Below, piece after piece: positions 31,084 to 43,737 of a stretch of 64,000 nt of DNA. The stretch lies in the NCBI GenBank assembly GCA_030533445.1, contig CM060069.1:32164337-32228336 (forward strand), read 5' to 3'. The translations under genes were made by a program, and so were the position numbers. The notes under the pieces are model-generated. The model did no database searches. It had not been told where the DNA came from and saw nothing but the letters and a program-made list of their open reading frames with translations. This DNA comes from Cyprinodon diabolis. Lineage: Eukaryota; Chordata; Actinopteri; Cyprinodontiformes; Cyprinodontidae. Each line of letters opens with the position of its first letter. The first letter of the stretch is position 1.

Positions 31084-34000
31084 TTTCCTTTCTCTTTGCC
31101 TGGTATCCCTGTTGCTTTCTCACGATGTCTTGTTTCTGTTCATGCAAAGATAAGGCAAAACTGTGATTGTAAAGATGTGGTAATCCTTCAGTTGACACAT
31201 ACTTTAACACGTATTCTTACGGTTCTGGAAAAACTGGTAACAAGGTGCGTTCCTACAGTAGATGCGTAATTAAAGGCTGTAAAGAGTAGAAGTCATTGCT
31301 TTAAACTCACTCTACCTGAATTATTTTATCCCACTTCTTCTCCTCCCTGCAGCCTTCACTGCACCTGTTCCTATTATTACTATATTTTTGTTCTTCTCTA
31401 ACCACACCTCTTAAGCTTGAAGTGGCAGTCTACGCCCCACTGGCTTTACCAGTTGGACCAGCAGATCAGGATCTATTGACTCTGCCTTCCAGCACATTCT
31501 CTGGAGGAAATTGGGCCCTTTTAGCCTTGAAACATTTTCTTCTCTTTTTCTTTTTAATTACAGATTCACTTTGGTAACTTACATGGAATCACAGTTAATC
31601 AGTCTGTTGCAACTATAAGTCTGCTAATAGGTAATGTGATTCTCTCCGTAAAACAGAGTATGACCGGTGATGTTTATTTCACTCAAGATGTAGTCAGTAC
31701 ATGCACTCATTGATGCCAGTGCTGTTTCTTGACAGATCAGTGAACACAAATGCAACAATTGCCTTTGGAAGATTGTTCCAATCAAAGGTGCTTTACATTT
31801 AAGTGACAATTTTCCTATTTCCGTATTGATTCTCAAAACAAAAACATTTGAGTTGCATGTCTAAGACTGCATAAGGAGCTAAATTAAATCAGGTATTCTT
31901 TTAATAATCAGGATAACAAAGATAAATATATTTAAATGAAAATATTAACCAGGGAGTTTGTTTTCTGGAGGATGAAGAGAGCCCAGACAGACAAAACAAC
32001 ATTAGGTGGTTTGAGATTAATAGATAAGGTATGTTTGATTAACTGTATCACAGTTGTCAAAACTAGGAAATAAAAATGGTGTTACAATCCCTTCTCTCAA
32101 AGAGAAAGTAAAACAATTAAGCTTGTTAAGTTACAATGCGTTTAAATGCATTTATTTCTTTCACACACCAAAGCATAGATAGGTTGCGCTGCCTCAAGCT
32201 CGAATTTCCCATTCTTTAAATTACCTTTATTATTTTATTATTCTTTTAGTCAGCTTTGACAGCCTTTCCTCCTCCTGCTGATGTGAAACACATCAATGAC
32301 TTGATGTCTTCACCACCATTTTAAAGGGTGATGCACTATGTAGCAAACAAATAATGTTTCACATGTAGGCCAAATCTTGGTCTAATCTGAGCAAAGTGGA
32401 ATTGATTTGACTTTCTTTCAACAACAGCAATCTTGGAAAAGTAGGAATTTCGGGTTTGGTCACAGACAAAAAGGGTCTGGCAGGTTTTTTTAAGGGTGCA
32501 GCCATGATATTCCACTCTGCAGCTCAACTTCTGCATGCATATTTTCTTATGTCTAGGCACCACTTTAAGAACAAAAATAAGTTGCATGAGATTAATTGCC
32601 AAGCAGGATTGCGACAAAACACAGCTTTTGGTTGTGACATGGTGTGAAATAAATGAGGAATGTACAAAAGGTATGAATACATTTAGAAGTCAAATGACTG
32701 CGAATGACTGCCAAAAAATACAGCTCAGTTGTTTGCACATGTTTTTGTGAACAAAAAATAAAAGTTTTATTCAAACAATGTAAATGAATCTCAGTTTTTT
32801 CTTTCTCACGTTTTAATTTAGTATGGTTTAGTTAACTTCTTTGTTCAATTTGTTGATACTGTATTTAGTCCATTTAATTGATCGTTTAAACTCTGTTCAA
32901 ACTTTCAAGACTGCCTGAGCACATGTTTGGAGCTATCACTTGAAGCAGAGTTTTTTTTTTGGGAGATGGAAAAGAAGGAAAAAACAAAAAAAGCCAGAGC
33001 AACTCAATAAGAAGCAAGAATGCAAGTTTAGGGTGAGTAGAACATCCTTAAAAGGTGTAAACATACTACCCAGACAACTGTCATCAGTGAAGAGGGTGTG
33101 TGTTTGTGTGGTTGTCACTGATCAGTGACTTTGAGCACAGGAATTCACACGTTGAAGCAGCAAACTGGCTTATTTAGAATAAATATATCACACGTTTCAG
33201 GCCTTTTAGCTGGAGGGTAATCCCCAAATAAAGCACTGCTACAAAACTTCCTGCTTTCGGTTCTTGATGAAGAAAGCACAACACATCTTAAAGGGGAAAA
33301 AACAACCACAGTGTTAAATATAAAAAAAAAAACCTCAATGACCTTAAAGGACCTAGTTTATCTCTAGTATGGACAACTGTATGTTGAAGATTATTTTACT
33401 GAAAGAGGTTCCGATGACTTTAGGTAGAACAGGTGTATTAAGATACAGACATATTCTAACTAATGCTCTAAGTTAGAAATGTTTTCCTTTAGCTTGTAAG
33501 AAAAAACAAAACACAAGAGCCTTGTAATTGTCATATTATGCAGAGAGTACCCTGATAAAGTTTTCAGGCTCTTTGTTCTTTCTTACTTTTCTATCACATT
33601 AAAACCGTAACTATGATTTACCCTTTAATTCAATGAGATCGACCAGCATAAAGGAGTTCACAGTTGAGATTTGCAAAGAAAATTAGGAAGGTTTTTGAAA
33701 CTGAAAATCTAAATCATTGACAGAATATGGATTCACCCACTTATAATGTAATGCCCCTAAATAAAATCCAGTGCAAGAAAGTATACTTAGAGGACACCTG
33801 CTTCATGACCATAGTCCACCTGTATGCATTTTATTCGTATTAACATGTTTTTTTTTCCTATGAAGGCCTCAGTAGGAGAGCTGTGTTAAAAGAAAGACAT
33901 TACAAGTCTAGCTTAAAATTACACGCAGCCATGCAGAGGACACCATAGATTAATTAACAATTAATACTCTGTATTAAGACTAATACAAAGATTATCACTT

Positions 34001-34189
34001 AGTAGGACATCAATTGTAAAAACATACCTACAGTTAAGATAGAGTTAAGAAAATTGTTTAGATTAGAATCTATGGCAAGACATGAAATGTATCTCCACAG
34101 AAGATCTATATTCCTTCTAATTTTGGTTAAGCTGTATTGCATAGAGAAATGGGCAAAAACTGAAGCTGGTATCCATTATTGTAGATGGT
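31084..34189. other. clic3 upstream and intergenic sequence
   Basis: The clic3 5' UTR and promoter must lie just above 31083. A run ending GAAAGGAAAATGG surrounds the start codon. No TATA box or CpG-rich promoter is obvious. From 31300 to 34190 I see no gene or well-bounded repeat. Confidence 0.5.
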
Positions 34190-34870
34190 TCTTATAAGTG
34201 ATGATTTGTCAGTTTAATCTGAAAACTATCCATCCATCTTCTCCCACTTAATGCTGTCAGGGTCATGGTGGGGCTGGTGCCTTTCTCCAGCAGTCTATGG
34301 TCGAGACGCATGGTACAACCCAGAAAGGTCGCCGGTCTGAAGCAGGGCAACACAGAGACACACAAAGACATACAACCATACACACGCACCATACTTTTTC
34401 TGCTATCGTAGTCAGGACCACATGTTGACTCCCATTGATTATCAGTCATTTCCAACTCTTTTTATGCCCTAACCCTAAAACTAACCATAAACCTAACCAT
34501 TACCAATGCATACCTCACCCTAACCCTAACCAATTGACACCTTAGCCCTAAACCTAACCATTAGCAAAATAGCATGTGAGGACCTTCAAAATGTCCTCAC
34601 TTTGCAACAACTGGTCCTCAATTTGATTGTGAAATTGGAAAAATGGTCCTCACTCTGAGGTACACCCAGACCTAAGAAAAATTTTGAGATGCCGCTAACC
34701 TTACAGTTTTTGTACCGTGGTAGGAAGCCTGAGTACCCAGACAGAACCCAAGTCTGCACAGGGATAACATGCAAACTCCATGCAAAAAGACCCCGGGCCA
34801 GGGATCAAAGCCTGAACATTCTTGCTGCAAGGCAACAGTGCAACAAACTGCTCCACCGTGCAGACCCATC
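34190..34870 (-). repeat. Degenerate teleost dispersed repeat with CCTAA core
   Basis: 34190-34330 and 34730-34865 carry the widespread fish sequence ATGCAAACTCCATGCAAAAA, ending in ACTGCTCCACCGTGCAGACC. Between them, 34466-34560 is a degenerate CCCTAA-type array, and 34575-34665 carries GGTCCTCA-type repeats. The CCTAA array is telomere-like by sequence but lies inside a dispersed repeat. No coding remains. Confidence 0.6.
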
Positions 34871-37035
34871 TAAAAAGAATGTTCCCCTTTTAAAGTTGCT
34901 TTACTGGTGCAGTTCTGTTGTTTAGTTTTGGCAATAGCCTCTTTCATGACATACCACGGATACAACAGATGAGTTATGTGACAGCAGCAGATGGAGATTT
35001 CCATTTTCTAAGTATGATCTTAAATAAAACTGAAAGGGTTTAAGACATGGAATTGGTTTAAGGGCAATGAGAAAGCAATTCAAATAATTTATTTACTTCA
35101 ATATCACAGAAAAATGTGATTATGGACAAATAAAAGAGTCAAGCTTAGAGAGCAGACTAGGACAAAAATATGGAACAATTCTCTAGCACTACACGTGGCT
35201 GCTTCAGTTGCAAAACTACAGAAAAGGGTTGTGCTTCCTGCATCAACAGATGGTGTAATCCTGCATATGTAACTGAGAAGGAATTTCCTTGCACCTCACG
35301 TGGTGGACTGTTTCACTGTTGGCCATGCTGTTTACCTGTGAGAAGTCACATTTAAGATGCTAACATCATGATCACATGCTTTAGACACAACACCCCAATG
35401 CTTTCGTTGTGACATGCTGCAGATAAATATTGTTTACCTGTTTTTCTGAGGACTCTTCGTGGCAAAAAAATATTTTTCTATCCAATTCATTTTGATTAAC
35501 TAGATAGTTTCTGACCATCATCTAAGTTAGCAACCAAGGGGCCACATCAATGTGAAGAAATATTCCATTCCAGTTATTCAGCTAAAAGCTATATGGATTT
35601 ATGCAAAAGAATAAATTGTTTTCCATATGCATACCAACTCCACATAAAATTACATATATGTTTTTTTCACAGGACTAAGAACAAAATATGATTTTACTGT
35701 ACAATAAAGCAGTTTTGAAAACAGACACTGGCACTTGAACTGACTATACTTTTATGCAGTTGAAGAATATTCACTAGTCACTTTTGACCGGTGAATTTTT
35801 CTAACTGGGCTGCTCAGTGACACAGTTGGTAGCACTGCTGCATACATTAATAAGTTTCCACGTTCAATTCAGAGCTCAGAGTCTTTCTGCATGGAGTTTG
35901 CATGTTCTCCCTGTTTGTGTTTTATAATTTCATTCAATACAACAAAACCTAAAACATTAATATTGTGATGGAATTTAAACTTAAAGCACCGAATATCGTA
36001 CAGCAGAGTAGTCACATGTTACATTCGCACTAGGATAAAAATGTAATTATGAATGCTTATATATGTAAGCCAACGTAGTCCTGGCATTTATAGTGGGCTG
36101 ATACACTTAGAGCCCATGTTGCCATACAAGGCTTATATAAGACTTTTACATCTTTTTGGCTCAGGACAGATTTGTTTTTTTGGCCCATTATGGCTCTTTG
36201 AATAATTTGGTTTGCCGACCCCTGCCATAAGGAAATTAAATAGCTGTAGGCAGTAAGGACCTTTTGTAGTGGTTGGTTTATGTGGACTTGGAGAAGTCTT
36301 TCACTGAAGACACCCCCAGTAATGCTGTTATCTGATGAAGAGGATGTTCACCGTTTTCCAAAATGTTCATTTTATGAAGAAGCTTTCTTGATAAAATTAT
36401 CTCAACAGGTTTTGGAGGAGATCCTTGAAAAGAACCGGATTCTCTATCAGCTTGTTGAGCTCAATTTAATTAAAAATAAATAATTTGCTCTGATGCTGTT
36501 ACCCCAGCAGATAATGGCAGAAAATGTCACTCTCCACACTCTGAATCCTACTGCAAAGACTGAGGGACCTAATCTTTCTCAAGAAGTCAAGTGTGTTCTG
36601 TCTGTTATCTTGTCAATCTGTTACCAAGGTTAGCACAGGGGTTTCTATACTCTTCCACCACCTTCGTACATTATAATTGTGTTAAACCTCTTCTACAATT
36701 TAAAAGGCCAACAAGGAAGGGAGAGACAAATATTTTATAAATAAGTACCAAATGTTGAATACTGTGGTTAAAAATCAGCCATGGGTAAAAAAAAAAGGGT
36801 ACAGCACATGAGACATAATTGAATTTTGAACAGACTTGGAGGTCAGAGTGGATATTTAACCAGTTCTAAAGAAAAAAAGACTTTGCAAGCTGTGTGCACG
36901 TTTCTAGAAGTAAACAATTCCGCAGATATTTATGGATATTGTTCGTTCATTTGGCATGTCCATCTGAAAAGATGATAATTAGAATGAGTCACTTACCTAG
37001 TTTAACAGTACAGTACACTTAGGAACAGACAGATC
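34871..37035. other. Intergenic with two repeat ends
   Basis: 35812-35930 (GGGCTGCTCAGTGACACAGT, then GCATGGAGTTTGCATGTTCT) is the same family as 34730-34865 in the opposite orientation. 36140-36230 ends TTTGCCGACCCCTGCCA, like a hAT terminus, with no partner end found. Nothing else recognised. Confidence 0.45.
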
Positions 37036-37490
37036 CGGGTTCCAGGAATCTAGAGCACGAAGGCATGTTCAGAGTCCCGTGCGTCGAGCATCCAGCTCAG
37101 ACAGAAACGCATCTTGGAAGCAAAATCCAGCAGGAGTCTAACAGAAGTTCAGGTGAGCAGACCAGACAGGGCCAGTGGATGAGAAGGAACGGAATCAGGA
37201 AAACAGAATCACTCACCACTGGTTTGTGAATAACTCGCCTGATGACACTGGCTTAAGAATAAACTCCTGACTGGAAAAGGGACAATAACCATGGAACTAA
37301 CTAAAATTAACAAAACTGACTGACTGAAGAAACAGAAATCAAACAGGGAACAGAAAAACAGCAAACAATGATCCCTGATAACTGGAACTGAGCCCAATAT
37401 AAGGGAAACCTGCAGGTGGATGAGTGATAATTGGGAGATGGAAAGAGTTAAGCAGGTGAGGTTTAATTTTATATTAGATGCAACCATGAT
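37036..37490. repeat. Dispersed repeat fragment
   Basis: Contains GGTTCCAGGAATCTAGAGCA and ends with CTGCAGGTGGATGAGTGATA, similar in style to the repeats at 38290-38885. No gene. Confidence 0.4.
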
Positions 37491-38074
37491 GCCCTTCAGA
37501 TGAACTAAGATGACAACAGATCCAACAAAACTTCCTCATTCAGCTAAGATACTAAGTTGAAAGTTTGTACTAACAACTATAAAGAAAAGTGTCTTCCCCT
37601 GGTGGTTGCTTCTGAATAAGGCAACTATGAAATCAACGCAAAGTTTCAGAGGAAAATCTCAGCACTGGCAGATATAAATAGATAAAAGATATCAACTATG
37701 AATGCAAAAAATACATTTATTGTTCAGCTCTAGCACTGTAAAAATATAATTTTATCTGCTCTTTTTTGTTGTTGCTTTTTTCTCCTTACAACAGCAGCCT
37801 CACATGGGTGATTACATTAACATGCCTTAATATTTATACTAGAGTAACATGAAAACATTAGGAAATAGCTAAATAAACAAAGTCATTTCCAGGGAAGGCT
37901 TTTTTCTGCCCATTATCTGTCCTTATTGTTAACCATGTCATATCAAACAAGCCTCCCAGTTTTATAAAACAGATAACATAACAGTCATTGACATTGTTAT
38001 ACTTGGGAAAAAAATCTTAGAAAAAATGACAAAATTACATTACAGTAACAGAGGAACATCATGGTGTTTTAATA

Positions 38075-38215
38075 CAAATGCAGCCAGGGCTGAAAAAATG
38101 AATCGGATGAATCAAGTTTTGAAATAATCTTCAACTAATTTAGTAATCGATTAATCGTTAACTGAAGTATAGGGACTTTGCCTATAGCTGACAGAGCAAA
38201 CTTAAAGCAGAAATT
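38075..38215. repeat. Dispersed repeat pair, copy 1
   Basis: ATAATCTTCAACTAATTTAG, then AACTGAAGTATAGGGACTTT, then AGCTGACAGAGCAA. The same order of blocks occurs at 54020-54150 with scattered differences. Class unknown. Confidence 0.65.
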
Positions 38216-38289
38216 ATGCCAAGATTGTAAAAACATATATACAAACATCTTGCATTTAAGATTAAAAAAAGTCTGTCAATATTTTCATA

Positions 38290-38885
38290 CAGAGACACGC
38301 TGATGAAGACAGGCAGGCTCAGTGGTAGAGAGGAACATAGACCATACATGGTTCCAGGATAAATGCCAAACTTTAAACTGGTCTCCACCTTGGAGCTAGG
38401 CATACTGGAATTAAAACATACCTTCCCCTCGTTCCGAGCCAAAACCCTGAGGGCTTCCGCGGAGAAGAACCACAACCTGCATACCAAGCCAAAACCCTGA
38501 GGGCTCAGTGGAGAAGAGCTGGGACACAGCCAGGAAACAGGAGACAAACATTAAACCCTCTCACTCCACTGGCCTCCAAGAGTCAGGACATGAACATAGA
38601 ACATAACAAACTCTTATAAAACAAACATGAATACTGTAACTTACACGAAAAAACTAAGATTACACAAATAAACTAAGAAATACTAATGAATAGACAAATA
38701 TAATGAGAAATACACAAATAGTGATCAGGCACCGATCGCTGGGCTGAACTGTGTATATAGCAGAGGAAGCAGGTGAATAAGATAAATGATAATTAGAGAG
38801 CAGGGAGGGAAAGACAGGTGAATGAAGTGAATAATCAGAGAAGCAACGGGAGCTGCGATCATGACAGATTAAACTGAGTTTAAAC
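38290..38885. repeat. Dispersed repeat with internal duplication
   Basis: AGCCAAAACCCTGAGGGCT occurs twice, near 38438 and 38487. The block ends in GAGCTGCGATCATGACAG. No gene. Confidence 0.5.
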
Positions 38886-40588
38886 TCTCTGAATAGCCCA
38901 AAGCTTACAGATAACAACATGGTGATACCTTTTATTAAACATATATTTCTAGTCATCTTTTTAAGGTTCTTTTATGTTGTATTTTTCAGTGGTTTTAGCT
39001 GCTTTTGTTGCACTTCCTTTTAGATTTTTGTGGTTGCTTTGCATCCTGTTTCAGTTGGTGGAGTTTGTTTTTTTTGTTCACTTAGTGAAGCTCCCACACC
39101 TTTTCCCTTATGCCTGTTTCCTCTTCTTGGTTTTACCAAACAATGTTTTATAATTCAGGTTTTCAGGTAGTTTACCAGTTGAAATATGCCCTTGAGACAT
39201 TGATCTGTGATTAACTGAAATTAAACTAAAGATTTCACAATAAAAGGCTGATAATTCAAGGAATACAAATGTTTAGTTATGACCCAAGCCTACCTGAATG
39301 TATGGTTCAGTCATAACATGGCCCTCGAGTCTAGTGGCAAAGCAGCCGCAGAACATTACACCAAAACAACCATGTTCAGTTTTCAGCACAATGTTTTTTG
39401 TCTGAAATGGTGTATATCTTTATTGAAGTAGCAATGCAGTTTATCTTTCATTGCATCAGCCCTTAGAAATTGTTTTTCCAAAGGATTTTAAGGGTCCTTC
39501 TCAAGCTTTTTGGGTGAATGTTGAACAACCCTTGGTTTTAATTTTCTTGTCAGTAAACGATGGAAAGAAATTAAAGAATAGAACATTTAAGATTCTCTAA
39601 AACAAAAACAAAAAACAACATTAACAACAAGCTGCTTTGTCCCCCCAAAAAAAAAAACTTTTAAAGATATCAAACCTACCCTTTACTCATGCTGTACTTC
39701 CCACCATTTAAGGAGTCAAACATGAACTATACGTATTTATTTTAGAGTTAGAAAGTGACGTCCATTACTCAGTAGCTCATGTTACCCCTTGTGTTACCCC
39801 ATCTCTCCTGTACATCACATTGCACACTTCCTCTTTCTCCTTTACTACACACATATATTGTTAAAACACACAAAGCAGGGTGATAGCGTCGACAAAAGAG
39901 CAGGAATTTCAGCAAAAACAGTTTACGATAGAGGGAAGGAGTCGAGAAGGGCAATGATTTATGGACACAAACTCCATATCTGATGTAAAGAGCTAAAGTA
40001 TATTTAGACACCTTAATTCAGTTTTGTTAAAGATTTTCTGGGTATTTATCCAGCTAACGCTCAGTGATAGCTCACTACCAGCAGCAACCAAATTATGATC
40101 TTGGTTTTAAACTGATTATTGCAATTTCTCCAGATTCGTCATATTTGAGGTAAGTGGTTGAAGCTTGTCTTTCATGTATGAGTTTGGTCATTGCGGTATG
40201 ATTGTTCATTCTGTTGTTCGCATGTGTGTGTGAATATAAAGCTAAAGTACTAGTTAACTAACTATAATAAATAACTATAAGTTATAAATAACCGTGTTCA
40301 AATAATGTTTATGAAATAATTAGAAAATTTGTACCAAAGTTTTTAGCTTTTTGCTTGTTGATTAAAATCTTTAATGACTTCCTGGTCGGAGTTGGTTTTA
40401 CTGAAAACACTTCAGAGGAAATATTAAGGCACGATAAAAAAAAAAAAGGTCTTTTGAAATGAAGAGAAAAAGGAAAATATGAAATGAAATTTTATGATTT
40501 TGTTTGCTGTAAGAAATATATTACTCACTGAAATAACTTTTTAAGGGTTTTGAAATGTTATCTGTCTGCTTGATGATTTGACTAAAGT
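38886..40588. other. Intergenic, nothing recognised
   Basis: AT-rich DNA with short open frames only. Confidence 0.5.
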
Positions 40589-41583
40589 GTCATGATTGGC
40601 TAATGGAGTTAACCCACATGCAGAACACCAGACTGGAGACTGAGGAAAGTTTAACAATATTTATTAAGGGGAAGACACACAGATTAATATGGACAGGTTC
40701 TGGTACAGGTCCGGGACAGGTTTCACAGATAGCTGAGGGGATGAGAGTTTGGTTAGTCAGGCAGTTAGATGGTTTGACGAGAGAGTAAATTCTGAAAGTA
40801 CCTTGAAGAGGTTCAGACAGATCCTTGGGATGGGGAACCAGATGGGTCCAGAGATTGTGGGAGTAGCAGAGAGCTCAGCAGCAGCAGCGTCTAGCTTCTG
40901 GCTAGTGAGTCTTAGGCGTGGGTTTTGTTCCTAGCTCTTCCCTGAGAGCTGAGGGAGTAATCCAGACTGAGATCTTCAGATTTAGCTTCCCAGCTCTCCC
41001 CTGAGAGCTGAGGGAGGAATCCAGACTGAGATCTTCAGGTTTAGCTCCCCAGCTCTCCCCTGAGAGCTGAAGGAGGAATCCAGACTGAGATCTTCAGGTT
41101 TAGCTCCCTAGCTCTTCCCTGAGAGCTGAAGGAGGAATCCAGACTGAGATCTTCAGATTTAGCTTCCCAGCTCTTCCCTGAGAGCTAAAGGAGGAATCCA
41201 GACTGAGATCTTCAGGTTTAGCTTCCTAGCTCTTCCCTGAGAGCTGAAGGAGGAATCCAGACTGAGATCTTCAGATTTAGCTTCCCAGCTCTTCCCTGAG
41301 AGCTGAAGGAGGAATCCAGACTGAGACCTTCTGGTTTGGCTTAGGCTTTCTGTGAGTAGAGAAGATAGAGGCAGGTTAGAATTCAGTTTCTCTCTAGAGT
41401 CTACTGAAATTCACTGGATAACCAAACTTGGGCAACACTGCGGCGTCGAAGGTAGGTCTGACTGCTGCTTATGAAGGAAAGTGTCCTGATGGGCTGATGA
41501 GCTTCAGGTGTGCTGGAAGCTCCAGCCCAGGAGACCCACAGCGCTCTCTGCTGGAGACAGATGGTAACTCTCCAGATCCTAAC
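40589..41583 (+). repeat. Dispersed element with 59-bp minisatellite
   Basis: Begins TGTCATGATTGG and ends CTCCAGATCCTAACA. Copy 2 at 42703-43400 has the matching ends TGTCATGATGGG and CTCCAGATCCCAACA. Between them lie seven copies of a 59-bp unit (40930-41340) containing CCTGAGAGCTGAAGGAGGAA and CCAGACTGAGATCTTCAG. TG...CA ends recall an LTR, but I found no matching target duplication, so the class is open. Confidence 0.6.
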
Positions 41584-41746
41584 AGCAATCCCAGACCTAA
41601 CAGAAAACAAATAAAAACAGAAGAGGATCCTCGGCGCCCTCTGGTGGGCAAGCCTCAGGATCCCAACAGAGCCCCCCCCCCCCCTCAAGGGCGGATTCCA
41701 GACGCCCTCTGAACAGTCCATGAGAGAAAAAAAAGAATAAACAAAA

Positions 41747-41925
41747 AACAACCCACCCAGGGCGGGCGGAGGGGGTGCTAAGGCAAGGAGGGCCAGAAAC
41801 GAATTCAGAGTCCACGAAACAAAAAACAACCCACCCAGGGTGGGCGGAGGGGGCACTAGGGCAAGGAGGGCCAGAAACAAAATCAGAGTCCATGAAACAA
41901 AAAACAATCCACTTAAGGTGGATGA
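41747..41925. repeat. 78-bp tandem repeat
   Basis: Two full units and part of a third, starting at 41747, 41825 and 41903, each beginning AACAACCCACCCAGGG or a variant. Read on the minus strand, this and the next array form one 159-codon frame, because the units are multiples of three. Confidence 0.8.
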
Positions 41926-41960
41926 ATACAACAAAAGTCTCTGATGATTCAAAAGACAGA

Positions 41961-42170
41961 GTCTCAGGTGGCCGGCCGTGAGGTCGGCGGCGAGGCAGAG
42001 TCTCAGGTGGCCGACCGTGAGGTCGGTGGCGAGGCAGAGTCTCGGGTGGCCGACCGTGAGGTCGGCAGCGAGGCAAAGTCTTAGGTGGCCGGCTGAGGGG
42101 CCGAAGACGTGGCAGAGGTTCTGGGGGCCGGCCGAGGGTCCGGTAGCGGAGCAGAATCTTAGGTGGCCGG
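41961..42170. repeat. 39-bp GC-rich tandem repeat
   Basis: Units start at 41961, 42000, 42039 and 42078, then drift. The core is CAGGTGGCCGACCGTGAGGT. It is strikingly GC-rich against its surroundings, and the unit equals 13 codons. The encoded peptide on the minus strand (RRRPHGRPPETLP) is low complexity. Confidence 0.85.
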
Positions 42171-42324
42171 TTGGTAGTTAGTATTTTATATTTATTTTGT
42201 TTTCATATAAACTTTTAAAAAAGGGGAAGGAAATCTGCTCTCTGTCTGCTCCTTGTTTAATTTATTCTTTACGTTTGTAGAAAGTTCTAGACCATAGATT
42301 AAGGTATGTCCTATTAATATACAC

Positions 42325-42560
42325 TCACCGGCCACTTTATTAGGTAACCCATGCTAGTAACAGGTTGGATCCCCTTTTGCCTTCAGAACTGCCTCAATTC
42401 TTCGTGGCATAGATTCAACAAGGTGCTGGAAGCATTCCTCAGGGAGTTTGGTCCATATTGACATGATGGCATCACACAGTTGCCGCAAATTTGTCGGCTG
42501 CACATCCATGATGCAAATCTCCCGTTCCACCACATCCCAAAGATCCTCTATTGGATTGAG
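42325..42560. repeat. DNA-transposon end fragment
   Basis: CACTCACCGGCCACTTTATT, followed by TGGATCCCCTTTTGCCTTCA and ATCCTCTATTGGATTGAGAT. This is a very common fish transposon terminus. The sequence stops abruptly near 42560, so only one end is present. Superfamily not certain. Confidence 0.6.
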
Positions 42561-42702
42561 ATCTGAAGCATCTGATTATGGTGATTAACCATGCAATGCA
42601 ACTCACGGAGGGTTTGAGTTTGTCCCTGGATTTGAGCATCTTGCTCCTCCAACCGACGACGGAGGTGATCTGCTGGGCCTTGTGTGTGGCCGCAGTGTTC
42701 TG

Positions 42703-43400
42703 TCATGATGGGTTTCAGAAAAGCCCAGTATGCAGAACACCACGGAAACAGATGAAAAGTTTAACAAGTTTTATTGAGCACAAGCACATGGAATAAACAC
42801 GGGAACTGGTTCAGGCCTGGGGGCAGGTTCACTGGAGTCTGTGAGGATGACAGTTCAGTTAGCTTGGGAGCAGATGAGTCTGAGTTTGAGAGTTTCAGAT
42901 TTATACCTTGAGGTGTCCGGGTTTGGCTTTGAGAGAGGAACTGTTGGGTCCAGAGACTGTTTAGTTCAGCAGAGTCCAATAACCGCTTCAGCGTCTTACT
43001 TCTAGCGTGAGGGCAGACCTTGGCTTTGGGTTTCCAGCTCTTAGCCCAGAGCTGCATGAGAATCCAGAGATGGGTCTTCAGGTTTGGCTCAGAGGGCTGA
43101 CTCGGCAGGTTAAGCTCATCCAGAGCTTACAAGGAAAAAACTGGATTCCTGAAAGCAGAGACAAAGAGGGATTAGAATCCAATCAGGAATCAGGAGCAAC
43201 AAAGGTTCTCAGAAGAAGCTAGGCTCAGGTGCTAACCAAACTGGATAAACACTGCGGCGTTGAGGCAAGGTCTGAAGGCCGGTTATATACTGAAAGATCC
43301 TCTGATGGTGAGATGCGCCTCAGGTGTGTAGAAGGCTCAGCTCAGGAGGATCCATGGCGCACTCTGCTGGAGAAAGGTGGAACTTCTCCAGATCCCAACA
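42703..43400 (+). repeat. Dispersed element, copy 2 (single minisatellite unit)
   Basis: Same ends and order as 40589-41583 but with only one recognisable 59-bp-type unit (near 43035-43095). This shows that the array in copy 1 expanded after insertion or in a different lineage. Confidence 0.55.
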
Positions 43401-43737
43401 GGATCTCCCCTTAAAGCTCAGCATATCGTCTCGCTAACCAGCAGTCTACAGACTGACCAACTTCATCTATCTCCACTTCACCACCAGTTTCAAGCCTGGG
43501 GGGAAACAGCCCTATTCTTTGATCCTGGTCATATATATCTATCAAAAATAAGTGTCATGTTTCCTGCCGAGGTCTGAGCGCCAAAGACAAAGGAATTATA
43601 TCAATACATTTCTCCTAATTGTCTCAACTCCAACTGTCTGATTGATTTTTTAGACAGACCTGTAAAGACACAGTTTGAGTAATCAAGTGTAAGATAAAAT
43701 AATTAGTTTGTTTGATAAGGTCCTGCTGAGATATTAT

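Noticed and set aside
32336..32774. Cluster of overlapping 60-93-codon frames on both strands
   Set aside because: No motif, no splice structure and no agreement between frames; consistent with chance in intergenic DNA.
41401..41952. 183-codon minus-strand frame next to the 78-bp repeats
   Set aside because: Composed of repeat translations (FVSWTL...ALAPPPP) and crosses the end of a dispersed element; no family signature.
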